Below are positions 37,587-48,663 of a stretch of 64,000 bases of DNA, in pieces. The notes under the pieces were generated by a model. It was not told the origin of the DNA. It ran no database searches and saw only the letters and a list, made by a program, of their open reading frames with translations. The stretch comes from Alteromonas naphthalenivorans (GTDB lineage: Bacteria > Pseudomonadota > Gammaproteobacteria > Enterobacterales > Alteromonadaceae), in assembly GCF_000213655.1 (NCBI RefSeq), contig NC_015554.1, forward strand, positions 3,782,001 to 3,846,000, written 5' to 3'. How positions within the stretch are numbered: position 1 is the stretch's first letter; each line of letters begins with the position of its first letter. The position numbers and the translations under genes were made by a program.

Positions 37587-37691
37587 TTGTCCTCCGTAAT
37601 TGTTTATGACTCGCATAAATAACTAGGAGCGGTAGATGAGAATTTTCGAAGAAAAAAAAAGGGGCATAGAATGCCCGTCAGTAAAGTCGCT

Positions 37692-37952
37692 TTATTCGTC
37701 TGTCATAAATCGCAGAACAATACCTGCTGACAGTGCGAAAAATAGCGACGCAGCTATACACACACAGTTGTAATAAAAATACTTATTCAACTCAAAATCT
37801 GCTTCAGCAGCAGGCTTCCAATCTAGCAATACAGCGACTATCTCATGCCAAAATGGAAACAGTGCAAACGCGAGGAATATATACCCTAGTGTCATGCTAT
37901 TTTTTGAAAATTTAATAAGTGTGTTAAACGCTATCTCTTTTGTGATCTTCAT
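37692..37952 (-). CDS. Small two-TM membrane protein
   Basis: AAGGAT precedes the ATG at 37952. The 86-residue protein has two hydrophobic segments (about residues 20-42 and 58-80) separated by an acidic loop. It is not recognisably related to its neighbour at 37356. It lies next to a terminator-like hairpin on its upstream side. Confidence 0.6.
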   Translation of the reverse strand: MKITKEIAFNTLIKFSKNSMTLGYIFLAFALFPFWHEIVAVLLDWKPAAEADFELNKYFYYNCVCIAASLFFALSAGIVLRFMTDE

Positions 37953-38330
37953 GTTGATATCCTTAGTTAGTCCTAAAGATATCTAGGCTTGCTAGAGGGA
38001 AATTTTTGCACAAAAGAAAAAGCAGGCATTAAACGCCTGCTTTCTATTTTTTAGCTCTGCTAGTATCAACCATGATTATAGGCAGCGCATTCGTGACTAT
38101 AACCAAACCAGAGTGCCTAGCGCTGGCTCTTCTACACAGTTAATCTCACGTTAAGTGATTTACAGCAACTGCTGGATTTCCTAATGTGGGCTTCCAATCA
38201 TTGATCCAGCCAGCTAGGACGGCTGGTGATAGCATTTAGCGAAGTGGTCGTGAGCATTCCTCATCAGTATGATTTAGGCTTCATAATTCAATAGCGCCTA
38301 GCCTAGGGAATTTATTAAAAAGACCTTTTT
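37953..38330. other. Gene-poor stretch with a terminator
   Basis: The only clear feature in 378 bp is the hairpin at 38019-38043. No gene with a ribosome site is seen. Confidence 0.5.
38019..38043. terminator. Terminator hairpin
   Basis: AAAGCAGGC pairs with GCCTGCTTT around ATTAAAC. T-rich sequence lies on the right and A-rich sequence on the left, so it may work in either direction, probably ending the transcript of the gene at 38331. Confidence 0.7.
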
Positions 38331-38948
38331 TTACTTACTACAGATACAATAATCGATCTTTCTCCCGCAAGCGTTGCATGATTCTTGGGTATTAATCGTT
38401 TCATTTTTGTAGTTATTTTTGTGATACCCAAAGTTACCGCCAGCTAGTCGCGAATTAACCTTTTTGTAATTGTACCAAGCTATCTCTATGGAGTTAGACG
38501 GTTGGCGAGTACCATGGCAAACGTCTAAAAACCGCTTTTGTTTTTCTGAAATAGGATTAATTTCGCCTGTCTCTAATGCCTTCAACCAAACACCATATTT
38601 CTTCAAATAAGCTATATTTTCTTGGCTAAGAGATTTAGCAACATCGGGGGCTAAATAAAGCTTTTTTCCAAGCAGATTCTTATGACGTTCGACTTCAAAA
38701 TTATTAGACGTTTCTGAAAGAGATTCATGCTTTGTTTTAGTACCCCACTCAAAATTCATTATCTTTTCAGAGACTACTGTGAACCCAATAATGAGAAGAA
38801 TCAATGAAATCCCTCCAGCCCAATCAGGGACGAGTTTTCCAAGTACGGTGACGTAAATGATAAGAGGTATAGCAAAAAAAAATGCCATCAAGGCCAAAGC
38901 ACCTTGCCCTAAAATGAAATCTCGTAGAAGACAAAGTAGCTTTTTCAT
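38331..38948 (-). CDS. Membrane protein with DUF413-like domain and zinc ribbon
   Basis: The 205-residue protein has two N-terminal membrane segments (about residues 12-35 and 40-60). The middle domain has LYLAPDVAKSLSQENIAYLK, YGVWLKALETGEINP and QKRFLDVCHG, resembling DUF413/MaoP proteins. The C-terminus ends CNACGRKIDYCICSK, a likely zinc ribbon. Known DUF413 relatives are small cytoplasmic proteins; the added membrane part and zinc tail are unusual. Function is not known. Confidence 0.65.
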   Translation of the reverse strand: MKKLLCLLRDFILGQGALALMAFFFAIPLIIYVTVLGKLVPDWAGGISLILLIIGFTVVSEKIMNFEWGTKTKHESLSETSNNFEVERHKNLLGKKLYLAPDVAKSLSQENIAYLKKYGVWLKALETGEINPISEKQKRFLDVCHGTRQPSNSIEIAWYNYKKVNSRLAGGNFGYHKNNYKNETINTQESCNACGRKIDYCICSK

Positions 38949-39325
38949 AGATCATCCTATCCATTCATTTAAAAATGATAAAATAGAAAAGGCTATCGAG
39001 CGTTCGCTATCAAATCACTCCCCCCCAAATTACAAGCGTTCGATCTAGGGGTCTGTTATTTCATTCTAAAGTTTTTCAAAAGCCTCAGAATTAAATGAAC
39101 CTGTAAACTCGATTAATCTTTTTGCTGATATCAGCAATCTCTTTTTGCAACCGCTCAATGGCATTACTTATTGTAACTACAGACATCAACCTTCCCTGTT
39201 TTTGGAATGCTCAATTCACTTCTTTCTTGTTTGGATAAACAGCTATCAAAAGCCAAAATCAGAGCTTGATAATATCAGTGACTTCAGTTCATTCAGCTGT
39301 AAGAGTGAACTGAAGTCAAAGCTAA
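38949..39325. other. Gene-poor stretch ending in a strong hairpin
   Basis: Only short chance frames cross this 377-bp stretch. It contains the inverted repeat at 39279-39318 that closes the restriction operon. Confidence 0.55.
39279..39318 (-). terminator. Hairpin at the end of the restriction-modification operon
   Basis: TGACTTCAGTTCA pairs perfectly with TGAACTGAAGTCA over 13 bp with a 14-base loop, starting 8 bases after the Res stop. It has no T-run, so it may work with Rho or as an mRNA end-protecting stem. Confidence 0.65.
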
Positions 39326-42300
39326 TTACCCTACGACTTTTAGCAAATCGCTGTAGCTTGCTACCATGTTGAACTTGACCTTTTCAGCGTCATCGTCAGA
39401 TTCCACTTCCTGTTCGAGTCGCTCGAAGAATTTCTTGGCGCACTCAATTTTCGCTTCTTCAATCTTCTTCAATTGCATAGTAGACATTGAGCCTTTCGTC
39501 TCTGCCACAAACAGTACATGCTTCACCGTGCCATCTTTGAAAGCAATAGCCCAGTCGGGATTGTAACCTTCGGAACCTAGTGGTGTTGGTATAGTGAACC
39601 CTCTAGGCAGCTTGGCATAAACCTCAATATCATTGCTGGTATCCAGCTCTTTGATGAATGCCCTTTCAACTTTGGAATCAGTAGACGCAAAGTCATAAAC
39701 ATGTTTTTTAAGGTTCTCAACGACCTTACTAAAATCATTAATCACCTGATTTTGAGTAAATATATCGCTTTCATAAGTCTCATCGATTAGGTCATAAGAG
39801 AGCTGTTGAATAGTTGCCGTTGCTTTTTCTTCATTGATGATACGAGCTACATCACTGATAAATTGCTCTGGGTTTACTTTAAATAGAGCAAATTTATCAG
39901 CTGAGATACCTTGCAGGATTGCGCAAACTGATTTTCTAGTAAGCTTAGTATCTTCAGCTATTTCGCCGATGAGGTCGTAAGGTACTGAAGACTGTATTGG
40001 AGCATTATGAGCCTGCCTATCAGTCTCTCTGACTTCAAAGCCTCGGCCTTGGTTTAACTGTTCTTCTGTAAGCTTTTCACTTTGATCCCCCACTTCAATA
40101 GTATACTGAAGCGGCGTGACATAAAGATGTTCGTTAATAGCAGAAATAGAGTTATTAATCAGTTCCTCAGAACTAAAATTAACCTGGTAAACCGCCTTTC
40201 GGTTAATTTTCTTCCAAAGTTTTTGGAACTCTCTCTTTTCGAAGTTGGCGTTTAAAACATTGGTCTTCGGTTTACGATCATCAATAATTTCAGGCAATTG
40301 CGCCTGACTGAATACACCATTAATTAGCTCAACAACCTGTTCTCGATAAGGAGCCAATAACTCGGGTAACTTACCCAGCCCATCATTTTTTAGCTCAGCG
40401 TGATAAAGATCGGTAATTTCATCGTTATCATCCACGTAGTCATTCTTAATAAGGTAACGCTCAATAGCTCTTGCTATCTCATCATCAACAACGACATCGC
40501 CCTGCTCTGTCTTAATCACTTTATTCAAGAAGTAGGCTTTATCAGCCTTCTTCGGTCTTGCTGAAAGTGACTCACTGATATCTGTTTGAAGTCCTTTCAC
40601 AAAGTCACCGAAGCTTTCATTTGCTACTACTGTAAGTACATTAACATCGTGCACGGTAGCGGGGTGATCTTGTCGTTCACCTTGCTGGTTTACGGAAATA
40701 CGCAGGCCGCGCCCGACCTCTTGGCGACGTGAAACAACGTTATTGTAGTCGGCATGTTTCAACATACAGATTACGAATACGTTGGGGTTATCCCAGCCTT
40801 CTCGTAACGCTGAATGCGAAAATATAAAGCGTTTATCTTCTTCTAAGCTTAAAAGCTGTTCTTTGTTTTTCAGGATTAGATCGTATGCAGCAGTTGCACT
40901 TTCATCATTCGCCAGTCCCCGCTCTTCTCCACGAGTTTTTACTTTTGGGTCAACGAGTTTTTTCTTTTTATCTATAGCAAAGTAGCCTTCATGCGTATTG
41001 TTAGCATCTATTTTCTCTAGATACTTCCTGAAAGGGTCATTTTCTGGCAGCTCATCTAACAACTCTTCTTTTAGAGTTTGGTATTCTTCTTCAAATACCC
41101 TTGCGTACTCACCTTTCTCATCGGCTTCACTGTAATCACGATACTTAACGACCTCATCTATAAAGAACAGTGAGAGTACCTTGATACCTTTACTAAAAAG
41201 TCTTTTCTCTTTGTCCAAATGAGTTTTAATAGTGTCGCGGATTTGAATCCGGCGCATAACTTCTTCTGTAATGTCGTTCGAAGCCACACCTACCTGAATG
41301 CTGTTACCATTTAAGAACTCTAATGTATCAGTTACCGCATTAATCTCTGATACGACAAACCCGTCATATTGAGGTAGTTCGCCAGATAAGTCATAGAGCC
41401 GATCCCCCTTGCTCACCTTTACTACTTTTCGCTTTATATCTCCAGACTTTAGCTTTTGTTCTATTTCTAAGCGAGCAACGGGAGCTTTTTTCGATATTTC
41501 GATTTGTTCTAGATAAAGATAGGCATTTGTTCCAGCCAAACCATTGGTTTTAATTCCCCTAACTGAAATACGCTTCACAAGTTTCTGGTTGTATGCATCC
41601 AGGGCATCAAGTCGGTGTATTTTGTTATGCACCGTTTTGTGAGTAGCTGAATAGCGCAATATGAAAAGTGGCTTAAACCTTGGTAATGCTTCCTGCGTGG
41701 CACGCCCTTCCATTTTTTGTGGTTCATCAAGGATTAATATTGGTCTGTTGGCACTAATTACATCAATTGGGCGTCGGCTTTGAAAATCATCCAGCTCTTC
41801 ATATATCCTACGGTTGTCTGCACCAGTTGCGTTAAACGCTTGGATATTGATAACCATAACGTTAATGCCTGCATCAGACGAAAAGCTCTCAATATTATGA
41901 AGGTCTTTTGAGTTGTAGACGAAGGAGCGTATTTTCTTGCCATATATTTGATTGAAGTGCTCAGCAGTTACTTCCAATGATTTATGAACGCCTTCCCTAA
42001 TGGCTATGGTCGGCACCATAATGATGAATTTAGACCAGCCATACTGCTTATTTAACTCAAATATCGATTTGATATAGCAATACGTTTTACCTGTACCCGT
42101 TTCCATTTCGATATCTAGGTTTATATCCGCACCAGGGCTATAGCTTCGTTTGGCTTTGCCGCTTTCATCGGTGTAGCTCTTTAGGCCATTAGACAGCGGA
42201 AGATTCTGCGATTTTTGGACATCGTGGATATTTTCCAACAACTGATCTTCTGATAACTGAATCTCAGCGTTTTTAAAGCCATCTTCGTCAAACTGGGCTG

Positions 42301-42439
42301 ATTGCGTTTGCCCTTTCTTCGCCCAGCCTGGATCAATGCGATATTGGATACCCGCTGTGTTTGGCTGACCTCGAAAACACTCGATCACCGACTGGACTGA
42401 TTTTTGTTGGTACTCTAAAGGTTTAAAATTAAGCTTCAT
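39326..42439 (-). CDS. Type III restriction endonuclease subunit (Res)
   Basis: The 1037-residue protein has an SF2 helicase domain with Walker [10 protein letters not shown] at residues 112-120, the DEPQ motif, RYSATH and a [12 protein letters not shown] motif VI region. The C-terminal nuclease has PDWA (Asp962) and ETKG (Glu980, Lys982), a PD-(D/E)XK set. Type III Res works with Mod to cut DNA at unmodified inverted site pairs. GAGGTGATAA precedes its start 10 bp after the mod gene. It closes a four-gene operon and is followed by a hairpin. Confidence 0.9.
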   Translation of the reverse strand: MKLNFKPLEYQQKSVQSVIECFRGQPNTAGIQYRIDPGWAKKGQTQSAQFDEDGFKNAEIQLSEDQLLENIHDVQKSQNLPLSNGLKSYTDESGKAKRSYSPGADINLDIEMETGTGKTYCYIKSIFELNKQYGWSKFIIMVPTIAIREGVHKSLEVTAEHFNQIYGKKIRSFVYNSKDLHNIESFSSDAGINVMVINIQAFNATGADNRRIYEELDDFQSRRPIDVISANRPILILDEPQKMEGRATQEALPRFKPLFILRYSATHKTVHNKIHRLDALDAYNQKLVKRISVRGIKTNGLAGTNAYLYLEQIEISKKAPVARLEIEQKLKSGDIKRKVVKVSKGDRLYDLSGELPQYDGFVVSEINAVTDTLEFLNGNSIQVGVASNDITEEVMRRIQIRDTIKTHLDKEKRLFSKGIKVLSLFFIDEVVKYRDYSEADEKGEYARVFEEEYQTLKEELLDELPENDPFRKYLEKIDANNTHEGYFAIDKKKKLVDPKVKTRGEERGLANDESATAAYDLILKNKEQLLSLEEDKRFIFSHSALREGWDNPNVFVICMLKHADYNNVVSRRQEVGRGLRISVNQQGERQDHPATVHDVNVLTVVANESFGDFVKGLQTDISESLSARPKKADKAYFLNKVIKTEQGDVVVDDEIARAIERYLIKNDYVDDNDEITDLYHAELKNDGLGKLPELLAPYREQVVELINGVFSQAQLPEIIDDRKPKTNVLNANFEKREFQKLWKKINRKAVYQVNFSSEELINNSISAINEHLYVTPLQYTIEVGDQSEKLTEEQLNQGRGFEVRETDRQAHNAPIQSSVPYDLIGEIAEDTKLTRKSVCAILQGISADKFALFKVNPEQFISDVARIINEEKATATIQQLSYDLIDETYESDIFTQNQVINDFSKVVENLKKHVYDFASTDSKVERAFIKELDTSNDIEVYAKLPRGFTIPTPLGSEGYNPDWAIAFKDGTVKHVLFVAETKGSMSTMQLKKIEEAKIECAKKFFERLEQEVESDDDAEKVKFNMVASYSDLLKVVG

Positions 42440-42449
42440 TTATCACCTC

Positions 42450-44336
42450 TTAGATTGACTTAACGTCAGTAATCGGTGAAATCTGCTTAAATATTTGCTC
42501 AACATTAATTTTCACAGCGTCTGTCGCGAACCCATCATCTCTGAAAACAACCCTTAAAGGCTGCTTTTCAGCAATGGTTTTAATTAATTCGTTAGAGATA
42601 TCAGATGCAAAGCAAGCAATTAAATCAGCGCCCTCCCCCGTATCATTAGCATTTACAAAAAAAACATCCTTTGAAGAGATTTGCTGCTTTGATATAGTCA
42701 ACGTTAAACCAACGCCCCAATCTAATAGCACCTGGAACAGTAAATCTTCATCACTTCTATCTTCTCTGATGTTTTGGACTTGAGCGAACATGTCAGCCTG
42801 ATTAGCTTTATCTGGACGATAATAAACATCGGTCATATTTGTTTCACCAACCTTAAGAGTTCTAAAACCTAACCGATTAGACAGAGTAAGCTTGTCATTA
42901 AAGTTGATGGAATTAAAAAATCGCTCGATTCTAGATCTGCTTAACTGTGCAATATTTTCAAATCCATCTCTGAATGCTTGCGATTTTTCATTACAATATT
43001 CAGGAATTTGCACCATTATAAATGTTCGTTTTCCTTCATCTCTTATATTGCACTCCATTACAGACTGAGCCGTCGTGCTCGAACCAGCAAAAAAATCTAA
43101 CACGACTGAATCTTTAGAAGTGCACATGTCTATTACTCGCTTTATCAACTGGGTAGGTTTAGGCGTGTCAAATGGCTTTTTTCCATCAAATAATTTTTTT
43201 ATTTCGGCATTTGCATTTCGCGTACTTCCGGCAAATTCATAAGGCCACCAAGATTGGTTAACAACACCATCCTTTGTTTCTGATAAGAACTTTTTTTCCA
43301 TTGGAAAATTCGCATTCCCTTTAACTCCCCACCATAACCGATTTTCATTGATTAACTTTTCAATAACATCTTTTGGCCTGCGCCAACAAGTGCCATCAGG
43401 GGGGTAAACCTCTCTTCCATCAGGACTGACTAAGGGATAAAAATCTCGCTCCCTAAACTCGCTTCTTGTAAGAGGAGTTGCTAACCAAACACCTCTAGGA
43501 TCATCATCAGGATTTTTGTAATTAGCTATTTGCTTGTCACTTCTTTCTAATAGATTCGGTTTAAAACTATTAGATTTAGAGAAAGCAATTACATGATTAT
43601 GAGTTTGAGCAACACCAGTTGAATCATTGCCAGGAGTATCCTTACTTTGCCAAACAAAATTCGCAATTAAATTATCTCTGCCAAAAATTTCATCAAGCAA
43701 CTTTCTTACATTGGCAACCTCTCCATCATCAATAGCTACAAATATCGCCCCATTTTCAGACAATAAATTTTTTGCAAGTTTCAGACGTGAAAACATCATT
43801 GATAACCATGATGAGTGAAATCTTCCATCAGCATTTGTATTGGACATTAATCTATTATTTAAGTCGTCTACTTGACCATCGGACTCTAGAAACTTTGATT
43901 TTTCGACTGAAAAATTATCTTTATATATAAAATCACTCCCAGTGTTGTATGGAGGATCTATAAAGATTAAATCGATCTTTCCTAGATAAGATTCTTGCAA
44001 CAATTTCAAAGCATCTAAATTATCCCCTTCGATAAACAAGTTTTCCGTTGAATCAAAATTAATGCTCTCATCTCGACAAGGTCTCAACGTTTTAGTAATT
44101 GGCGCATTGGCTGTTAACAACGCTTCCCGCTTTCCAGGCCAATTTAGGTGGTAGCGCTCTTGCGGCCCCTCAACGATAGAGTCGGATAGTTCTTGCTTCA
44201 ACAGATCAAAATCTACAGCCAGCTTTATCTCACCATCTTCCCCATAAACCTCGGTAACGCAGTAAGGAAACAATGATTGTATTTTTTCAATGTTCGCTTG
44301 GGATAAATCTGGCGAGTGCATTTTTAACTTGTCCAT
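42450..44336 (-). CDS. Type III DNA methyltransferase (Mod)
   Basis: The 628-residue protein has DPPYNTGSDF at residues 127-136 (motif IV, amino-methyltransferase) and SVVLDFFAGSSTTAQS near residue 410 (motif I). This beta-type order is typical of Mod subunits. It should methylate adenine at an asymmetric site and supply specificity to Res. It is 23 bp after the DUF4391 gene and 10 bp before res, with an AGGA site before its ATG. The target-recognition region cannot be predicted. Confidence 0.9.
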   Translation of the reverse strand: MDKLKMHSPDLSQANIEKIQSLFPYCVTEVYGEDGEIKLAVDFDLLKQELSDSIVEGPQERYHLNWPGKREALLTANAPITKTLRPCRDESINFDSTENLFIEGDNLDALKLLQESYLGKIDLIFIDPPYNTGSDFIYKDNFSVEKSKFLESDGQVDDLNNRLMSNTNADGRFHSSWLSMMFSRLKLAKNLLSENGAIFVAIDDGEVANVRKLLDEIFGRDNLIANFVWQSKDTPGNDSTGVAQTHNHVIAFSKSNSFKPNLLERSDKQIANYKNPDDDPRGVWLATPLTRSEFRERDFYPLVSPDGREVYPPDGTCWRRPKDVIEKLINENRLWWGVKGNANFPMEKKFLSETKDGVVNQSWWPYEFAGSTRNANAEIKKLFDGKKPFDTPKPTQLIKRVIDMCTSKDSVVLDFFAGSSTTAQSVMECNIRDEGKRTFIMVQIPEYCNEKSQAFRDGFENIAQLSRSRIERFFNSINFNDKLTLSNRLGFRTLKVGETNMTDVYYRPDKANQADMFAQVQNIREDRSDEDLLFQVLLDWGVGLTLTISKQQISSKDVFFVNANDTGEGADLIACFASDISNELIKTIAEKQPLRVVFRDDGFATDAVKINVEQIFKQISPITDVKSI

Positions 44337-44359
44337 TAGATGTCCTACTCTTTGAATTT

Positions 44360-45073
44360 TTAATCTGGTTCGGTAGTTAAATTCTTTAACTGTTGTTTAA
44401 TGTTTTTAAGCTCAGCGTTTATTGATACTTTTTTCTTAAACTGCTTTTCTGTGCTGAGCTTTTTGCTAATTTGACTGTGTTTGTTTTTTAAACTGCTTAT
44501 TTCATCAATTCGTGCAATTAATTGAGTAAATGTCTCGTTATTTCTGAGTTCGTAAGGCAAGAGCGAAACTAGCAACTGCTCGTAAAGTGCTTTTACATTT
44601 AATACCGTTGGTAAATTTGCCCTAACTTCATCATTACTTCCATCGAGCAATGTATCTGATTGATAATACTCCGATAACGTGATGCCGCCATTCTGCCCTA
44701 TTTCTTTATAGGCCGCTGATATAGTTAATTTATTGGTGCTTGTTTTAATTTCGAAAATTATGGGGTGAGGTATCGCCTTATCAATGGCTTGTAATACGGC
44801 ATTATTCAATGTCTCGCCTTTGAGCTGGATTCGAAACACCTGAATTTCAGCGATGTTCTTATCACCTTCTATATTGAGTGTTGTTGAAGACAGCTTGTGT
44901 GCCCACAGAATTTGGTCTACTTCATTCACAAACAACTCTTTGAGTTTGGTGTCTGCTTTCGCTTGCTCATAAATCTTATTTTTGGGCAGGTTTCGATTGA
45001 CCACTGTACTGTTTGGATATCGGAAAAAGCCTTCCTTTATAACGTTATGAATCTTTCCGTTTTTGTCAGTCAT
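44360..45073 (-). CDS. DUF4391-type protein of the restriction operon
   Basis: The 237-residue protein has FRYPNSTVVNRNLPKNKIYE and a later YKEIGQNGGITLSEYYQSD. This fits the DUF4391 proteins that lie between SNF2 helicases and type III-like methylase genes. The C-terminal third is coiled coil with many lysines. The function is unknown; it may bridge the helicase and the methylase. It is 56 bp after the helicase gene and 23 bp before mod. Confidence 0.75.
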   Translation of the reverse strand: MTDKNGKIHNVIKEGFFRYPNSTVVNRNLPKNKIYEQAKADTKLKELFVNEVDQILWAHKLSSTTLNIEGDKNIAEIQVFRIQLKGETLNNAVLQAIDKAIPHPIIFEIKTSTNKLTISAAYKEIGQNGGITLSEYYQSDTLLDGSNDEVRANLPTVLNVKALYEQLLVSLLPYELRNNETFTQLIARIDEISSLKNKHSQISKKLSTEKQFKKKVSINAELKNIKQQLKNLTTEPD

Positions 45074-45129
45074 ATTGCTTTCCGTGCGCTACCAATTGGA
45101 TTAACTCAATATCATTTTTCATCGATTGC

Positions 45130-48100
45130 TTATTTGACCACAAGGAAGTTAATCAACTCAAAATCTTCTAGCCCTTGAATATTATTTATTAAAGCAGATG
45201 TTTCACCACCACTAAACAGACTATCAATATCCTGTTCTTCTTTTACGGCTATCATCGAGTGAATGGCTTGAGATAACAAATTGGAATACATGTCCATCTC
45301 TTTGCCATCATTAGTATGCTCATTAAACAACTTGCAAACACTACTAACGGGTTCAATTACCCCTTTGCAGGAAGTCCTAGTGAGATCTAATAGCCGCTTT
45401 ACTTCTGAGTGATTCGCAATGACCTCACCTTGTTCGCTAATGTAAACCAAGTAATAAGGATGCAAGCGGTTCTTTTGATCAATATTCACACTCTCGTTTA
45501 TATTTCTCAGTGTAAATATTACCCCTGGTACTAAACCTCGTTCAGGATCAGCGGGCACCACGGCGTGCATACCATTGGGTATTCCTCTGGGTTCCCCTTG
45601 TTCTTTTACAAAGTTAATCAAATCCATGCGGAATTCGTTTAGGCCAAGGTCGGTAATCGAGATGCCAGTTTTTACATCCTCGAGTTCGATAACTTCTTCT
45701 TGGAGTCGCATGAGCTGATCTTTACGGTAACTAACATCGTTTGCTTTTGCACTTAACACATTGTCGTCACCCGTCGCAGTAACATCAACTATGGTCATTC
45801 GGCTTTCGACACGCTCTTTTAAGTTAATGTATTCGTCCAGCGATATGTCAGGCCAATAGTTTACCAGTTGAATGGATTCATTAGGTGAGCCAATCCGGTC
45901 TACTCGCCCAAATCGCTGAATAATGCGAACAGGGTTCCAGTGAATGTCATAGTTAATTAGGTAGTCACAATCCTGTAGGTTTTGACCTTCAGAAATACAG
46001 TCTGTAGCAATGAGCAAGTCGATTTCAGCGGGTTCATGGGGCAGTACAAGTTCCTTTTCTTTCGACTTGGGAGAGAAAAGCGTTAAACACTCTTGCAGAT
46101 CATATCCTTTTTTAACCGTTTTAATGGTAGTTCTAGGGTTACCTTGACCTGTTACCCTAGCTGAGTGAATCCCCTTGCTGCTCTGTAGCTCTGCCGCCAA
46201 ATTGGCATATAAGTAGTCGGCCGTATCTGCAAATGCTGTAAATATAATGACCTTTTTATTGTTCGGGTTTATTGGGTTGTTAATTTTTTCATTTACATGT
46301 TTTTTTAGATGTTGCAACTTCGCATCGTGCTCTGGCGTGATCACCTTCATCTCGTCTAAAAGTGCACTGATAATCTCTAGATCTGCACTTAAATCCTGCT
46401 GCCAGGAAGGCAAGTCCATGTCCATGAGTTGGATCTTAATTTTCCCACCAATCTCCATTTCCTGAAATACGGGTAAATCATCATCTTCTGAATCAACAGC
46501 GGCTAATGCTCCTGCGAAATCATCAATTTCAGTAACGCCATTATTATCATAAAACGCTTCTATCAACTTAAGCGTATTTGCGTGGTTGTCGTAGAGGCTT
46601 TTTAATGTCAGCCTGAAGGCATGAACAGAACTTTCCAGACGTTTTAGCAAGTTGGTGGTCATTAGCGCAACTAAACTTTTTTCTCTATCGATTTGGCGAA
46701 GTTTTCCCTTACCGCCTTCAACTTCGGTATCGTAGAGTTCCTCATACTTTTTTAATCGACTAGGCAAGATATAACTTACAGGAGCGTAAACAGAAAGCTT
46801 CAATAGCCTCAGCTGAGCGAAAATGTCGTTCAGTGATATTACATCTGACTTATAGGTTAATGGGCACTGGTGTGAAATTGGCTTCAAACGAGTTGGAAAC
46901 CTGCCAATATCGCTTGTGTCGTAAAAGTTTTGAATATGCTTTCTTGATCTTGCAATGGTGACAGCATCAAGCAATTCAAAAAAATCAAACTCCAGTGCAT
47001 TTAAGATAGCAGTGGGAGTTCTTTCTTCAGGCTCAAGCCTAGACCAGTCGTTAAACGCGCGTTGTGCATTCTTAAAAATTGTATCTATAGATTTAGTAGT
47101 ACGCAGTTTTTCTGATAGCTTTTCCTGTTCACCTTCGTATGCCAGTGCCAATTGGTTTTTAAGATCTGTAAATCGATTGTTCACAGGAGTCGCTGACAGC
47201 ATTAATACTTTGGTTTTTACCCCTGCTCGAATTACCTTGTTCATTAACTTCTGATAACGCGTTTCACGGTCTTTTACGGGATTATCGTTTCTAAAGTTAT
47301 GGGATTCATCGATGACGACTAAATCGTAATTCCCCCAGTTGACGCGGTTCAGAGATGTTCCGAATGACTCACCACTTGTGCGGTCTAAATCTGTATGGCA
47401 TAGTACGTCATAATTAAAGCGGTCTTTCGCAAATATATTGGTTTTTAGGTTGCGATTGTAATTCAGCCAATTGTCTGCAAGTTTCTTAGGGCACAGTAAT
47501 AGCACCGAGCGATTGCGTAACTCATAGTATTTTATGACTGCCAATGCGGTGAAGGTTTTACCAAGACCAACCGAGTCAGCCAAGATACAGCCATTATATT
47601 GCTCTAATTTGTTTATGAGACCTGTAGCTGCGTCTTTCTGATAATTAAATAGCTTGTTCCAGATGAGGGTATCTTGGTAACCCGTTCGATCATTCGGTAG
47701 AACATCTTCATTCAGATCGTCCAGGAACTCGAAAAAGATGTTGTAGAGCATCAAGAAGTAAACTTTTTCGGGCGAGTTTTCCTGATAAATCGTTTCAATA
47801 TGTTCAATTATGGAAGAGGTAACTTCTTTGACTTTGCTTTCATCTTCCCATATTTGTTCGAAGAGCTGCATGTATTGCTGTGACATAACACTATCATCGA
47901 CTTTATGCACAAAATTCGAGACCGCGTTTCCTTTTTGATAACCTAAATCAACCGCAGAGAAGCCGTTCAACGGCATGTATGCAGACTGCTTATCCTCGCT
48001 GCCAATCACGGCAAACTGTTGCATAGGAGCGCTCGTAGTATTTGATTTAAAACTCGCCTTCTTACGTATCCAGCTTGCACACTCTTTAGCTATCGCTTTT

Positions 48101-48411
48101 TGGTTTAATTTGTTTCTGAGTTGAATCTCAAATTCGGTGCCATATAGGCTCGTCTCTCCATTACTACTTTTTTCTTGGGGAATGAAAAACTCTCGTCGCT
48201 CTTTTCGAATCTTATCTGTTGCATTACTTGGAACAAATGTGGGAGAAGTGAATATAAATTCTAACTCAGCTATGTTTGTTAGTTCTTTCTTCAGTGCTTC
48301 AAATGCATAAATAGAAAAGCAGGAAGCCGCTATTTTTAACTTACTACCTGGTTGAATCGTCTCTTTTAAATCATCGCCAAGTAGGTTGTTAATATTATCG
48401 ATTATATTCAT
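45130..48411 (-). CDS. SNF2-type helicase with PLD-like N-terminus
   Basis: The 1093-residue protein has an N-terminal region with KIAASCFSIYAFEALKKEL, like a phospholipase D-type domain. The SNF2 ATPase follows: Walker A near residue 280 (ADSVGLGKTF), DESHNFRND near 368, and SATPVNN. The C-terminal helicase half has ATDCISEGQNLQDCDYLINY and IQRFGRVDRIGS. AAGGAG precedes the ATG. It starts the operon, so it may be translated first and regulate or extend the restriction system. Comparable SNF2-DUF4391-Mod-Res clusters are seen in other bacteria. Confidence 0.85.
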   Translation of the reverse strand: MNIIDNINNLLGDDLKETIQPGSKLKIAASCFSIYAFEALKKELTNIAELEFIFTSPTFVPSNATDKIRKERREFFIPQEKSSNGETSLYGTEFEIQLRNKLNQKAIAKECASWIRKKASFKSNTTSAPMQQFAVIGSEDKQSAYMPLNGFSAVDLGYQKGNAVSNFVHKVDDSVMSQQYMQLFEQIWEDESKVKEVTSSIIEHIETIYQENSPEKVYFLMLYNIFFEFLDDLNEDVLPNDRTGYQDTLIWNKLFNYQKDAATGLINKLEQYNGCILADSVGLGKTFTALAVIKYYELRNRSVLLLCPKKLADNWLNYNRNLKTNIFAKDRFNYDVLCHTDLDRTSGESFGTSLNRVNWGNYDLVVIDESHNFRNDNPVKDRETRYQKLMNKVIRAGVKTKVLMLSATPVNNRFTDLKNQLALAYEGEQEKLSEKLRTTKSIDTIFKNAQRAFNDWSRLEPEERTPTAILNALEFDFFELLDAVTIARSRKHIQNFYDTSDIGRFPTRLKPISHQCPLTYKSDVISLNDIFAQLRLLKLSVYAPVSYILPSRLKKYEELYDTEVEGGKGKLRQIDREKSLVALMTTNLLKRLESSVHAFRLTLKSLYDNHANTLKLIEAFYDNNGVTEIDDFAGALAAVDSEDDDLPVFQEMEIGGKIKIQLMDMDLPSWQQDLSADLEIISALLDEMKVITPEHDAKLQHLKKHVNEKINNPINPNNKKVIIFTAFADTADYLYANLAAELQSSKGIHSARVTGQGNPRTTIKTVKKGYDLQECLTLFSPKSKEKELVLPHEPAEIDLLIATDCISEGQNLQDCDYLINYDIHWNPVRIIQRFGRVDRIGSPNESIQLVNYWPDISLDEYINLKERVESRMTIVDVTATGDDNVLSAKANDVSYRKDQLMRLQEEVIELEDVKTGISITDLGLNEFRMDLINFVKEQGEPRGIPNGMHAVVPADPERGLVPGVIFTLRNINESVNIDQKNRLHPYYLVYISEQGEVIANHSEVKRLLDLTRTSCKGVIEPVSSVCKLFNEHTNDGKEMDMYSNLLSQAIHSMIAVKEEQDIDSLFSGGETSALINNIQGLEDFELINFLVVK

Positions 48412-48635
48412 GTCTACTACTCCTTGTAACCAAGCACAGAAGCCAACAACGAGCCTTTACCATATTGTTGAGCTATAGCCTATCCAGTTGATAATACTAC
48501 CTCATCAAGCTCTACTCATCTAACTTATTCATCACTCCTTAAATTGCATACAATTTTATAACTTTATGCTTCTATCACGAGCTTATGATGACTTACGAAG
48601 AAAAATCGGCACCGAACATATTTTTTCAAATAAAA

Positions 48636-48660
48636 AATGCAGCTCGAATTGAGCTGCATT
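48636..48660 (-). terminator. Terminator after the 48664 gene
   Basis: AATGCAGCTC pairs with GAGCTGCATT around GAATT, and on the minus strand a run of T follows. It lies just after the stop of the gene at 48664. Confidence 0.8.
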
Positions 48661-48663
48661 AAG

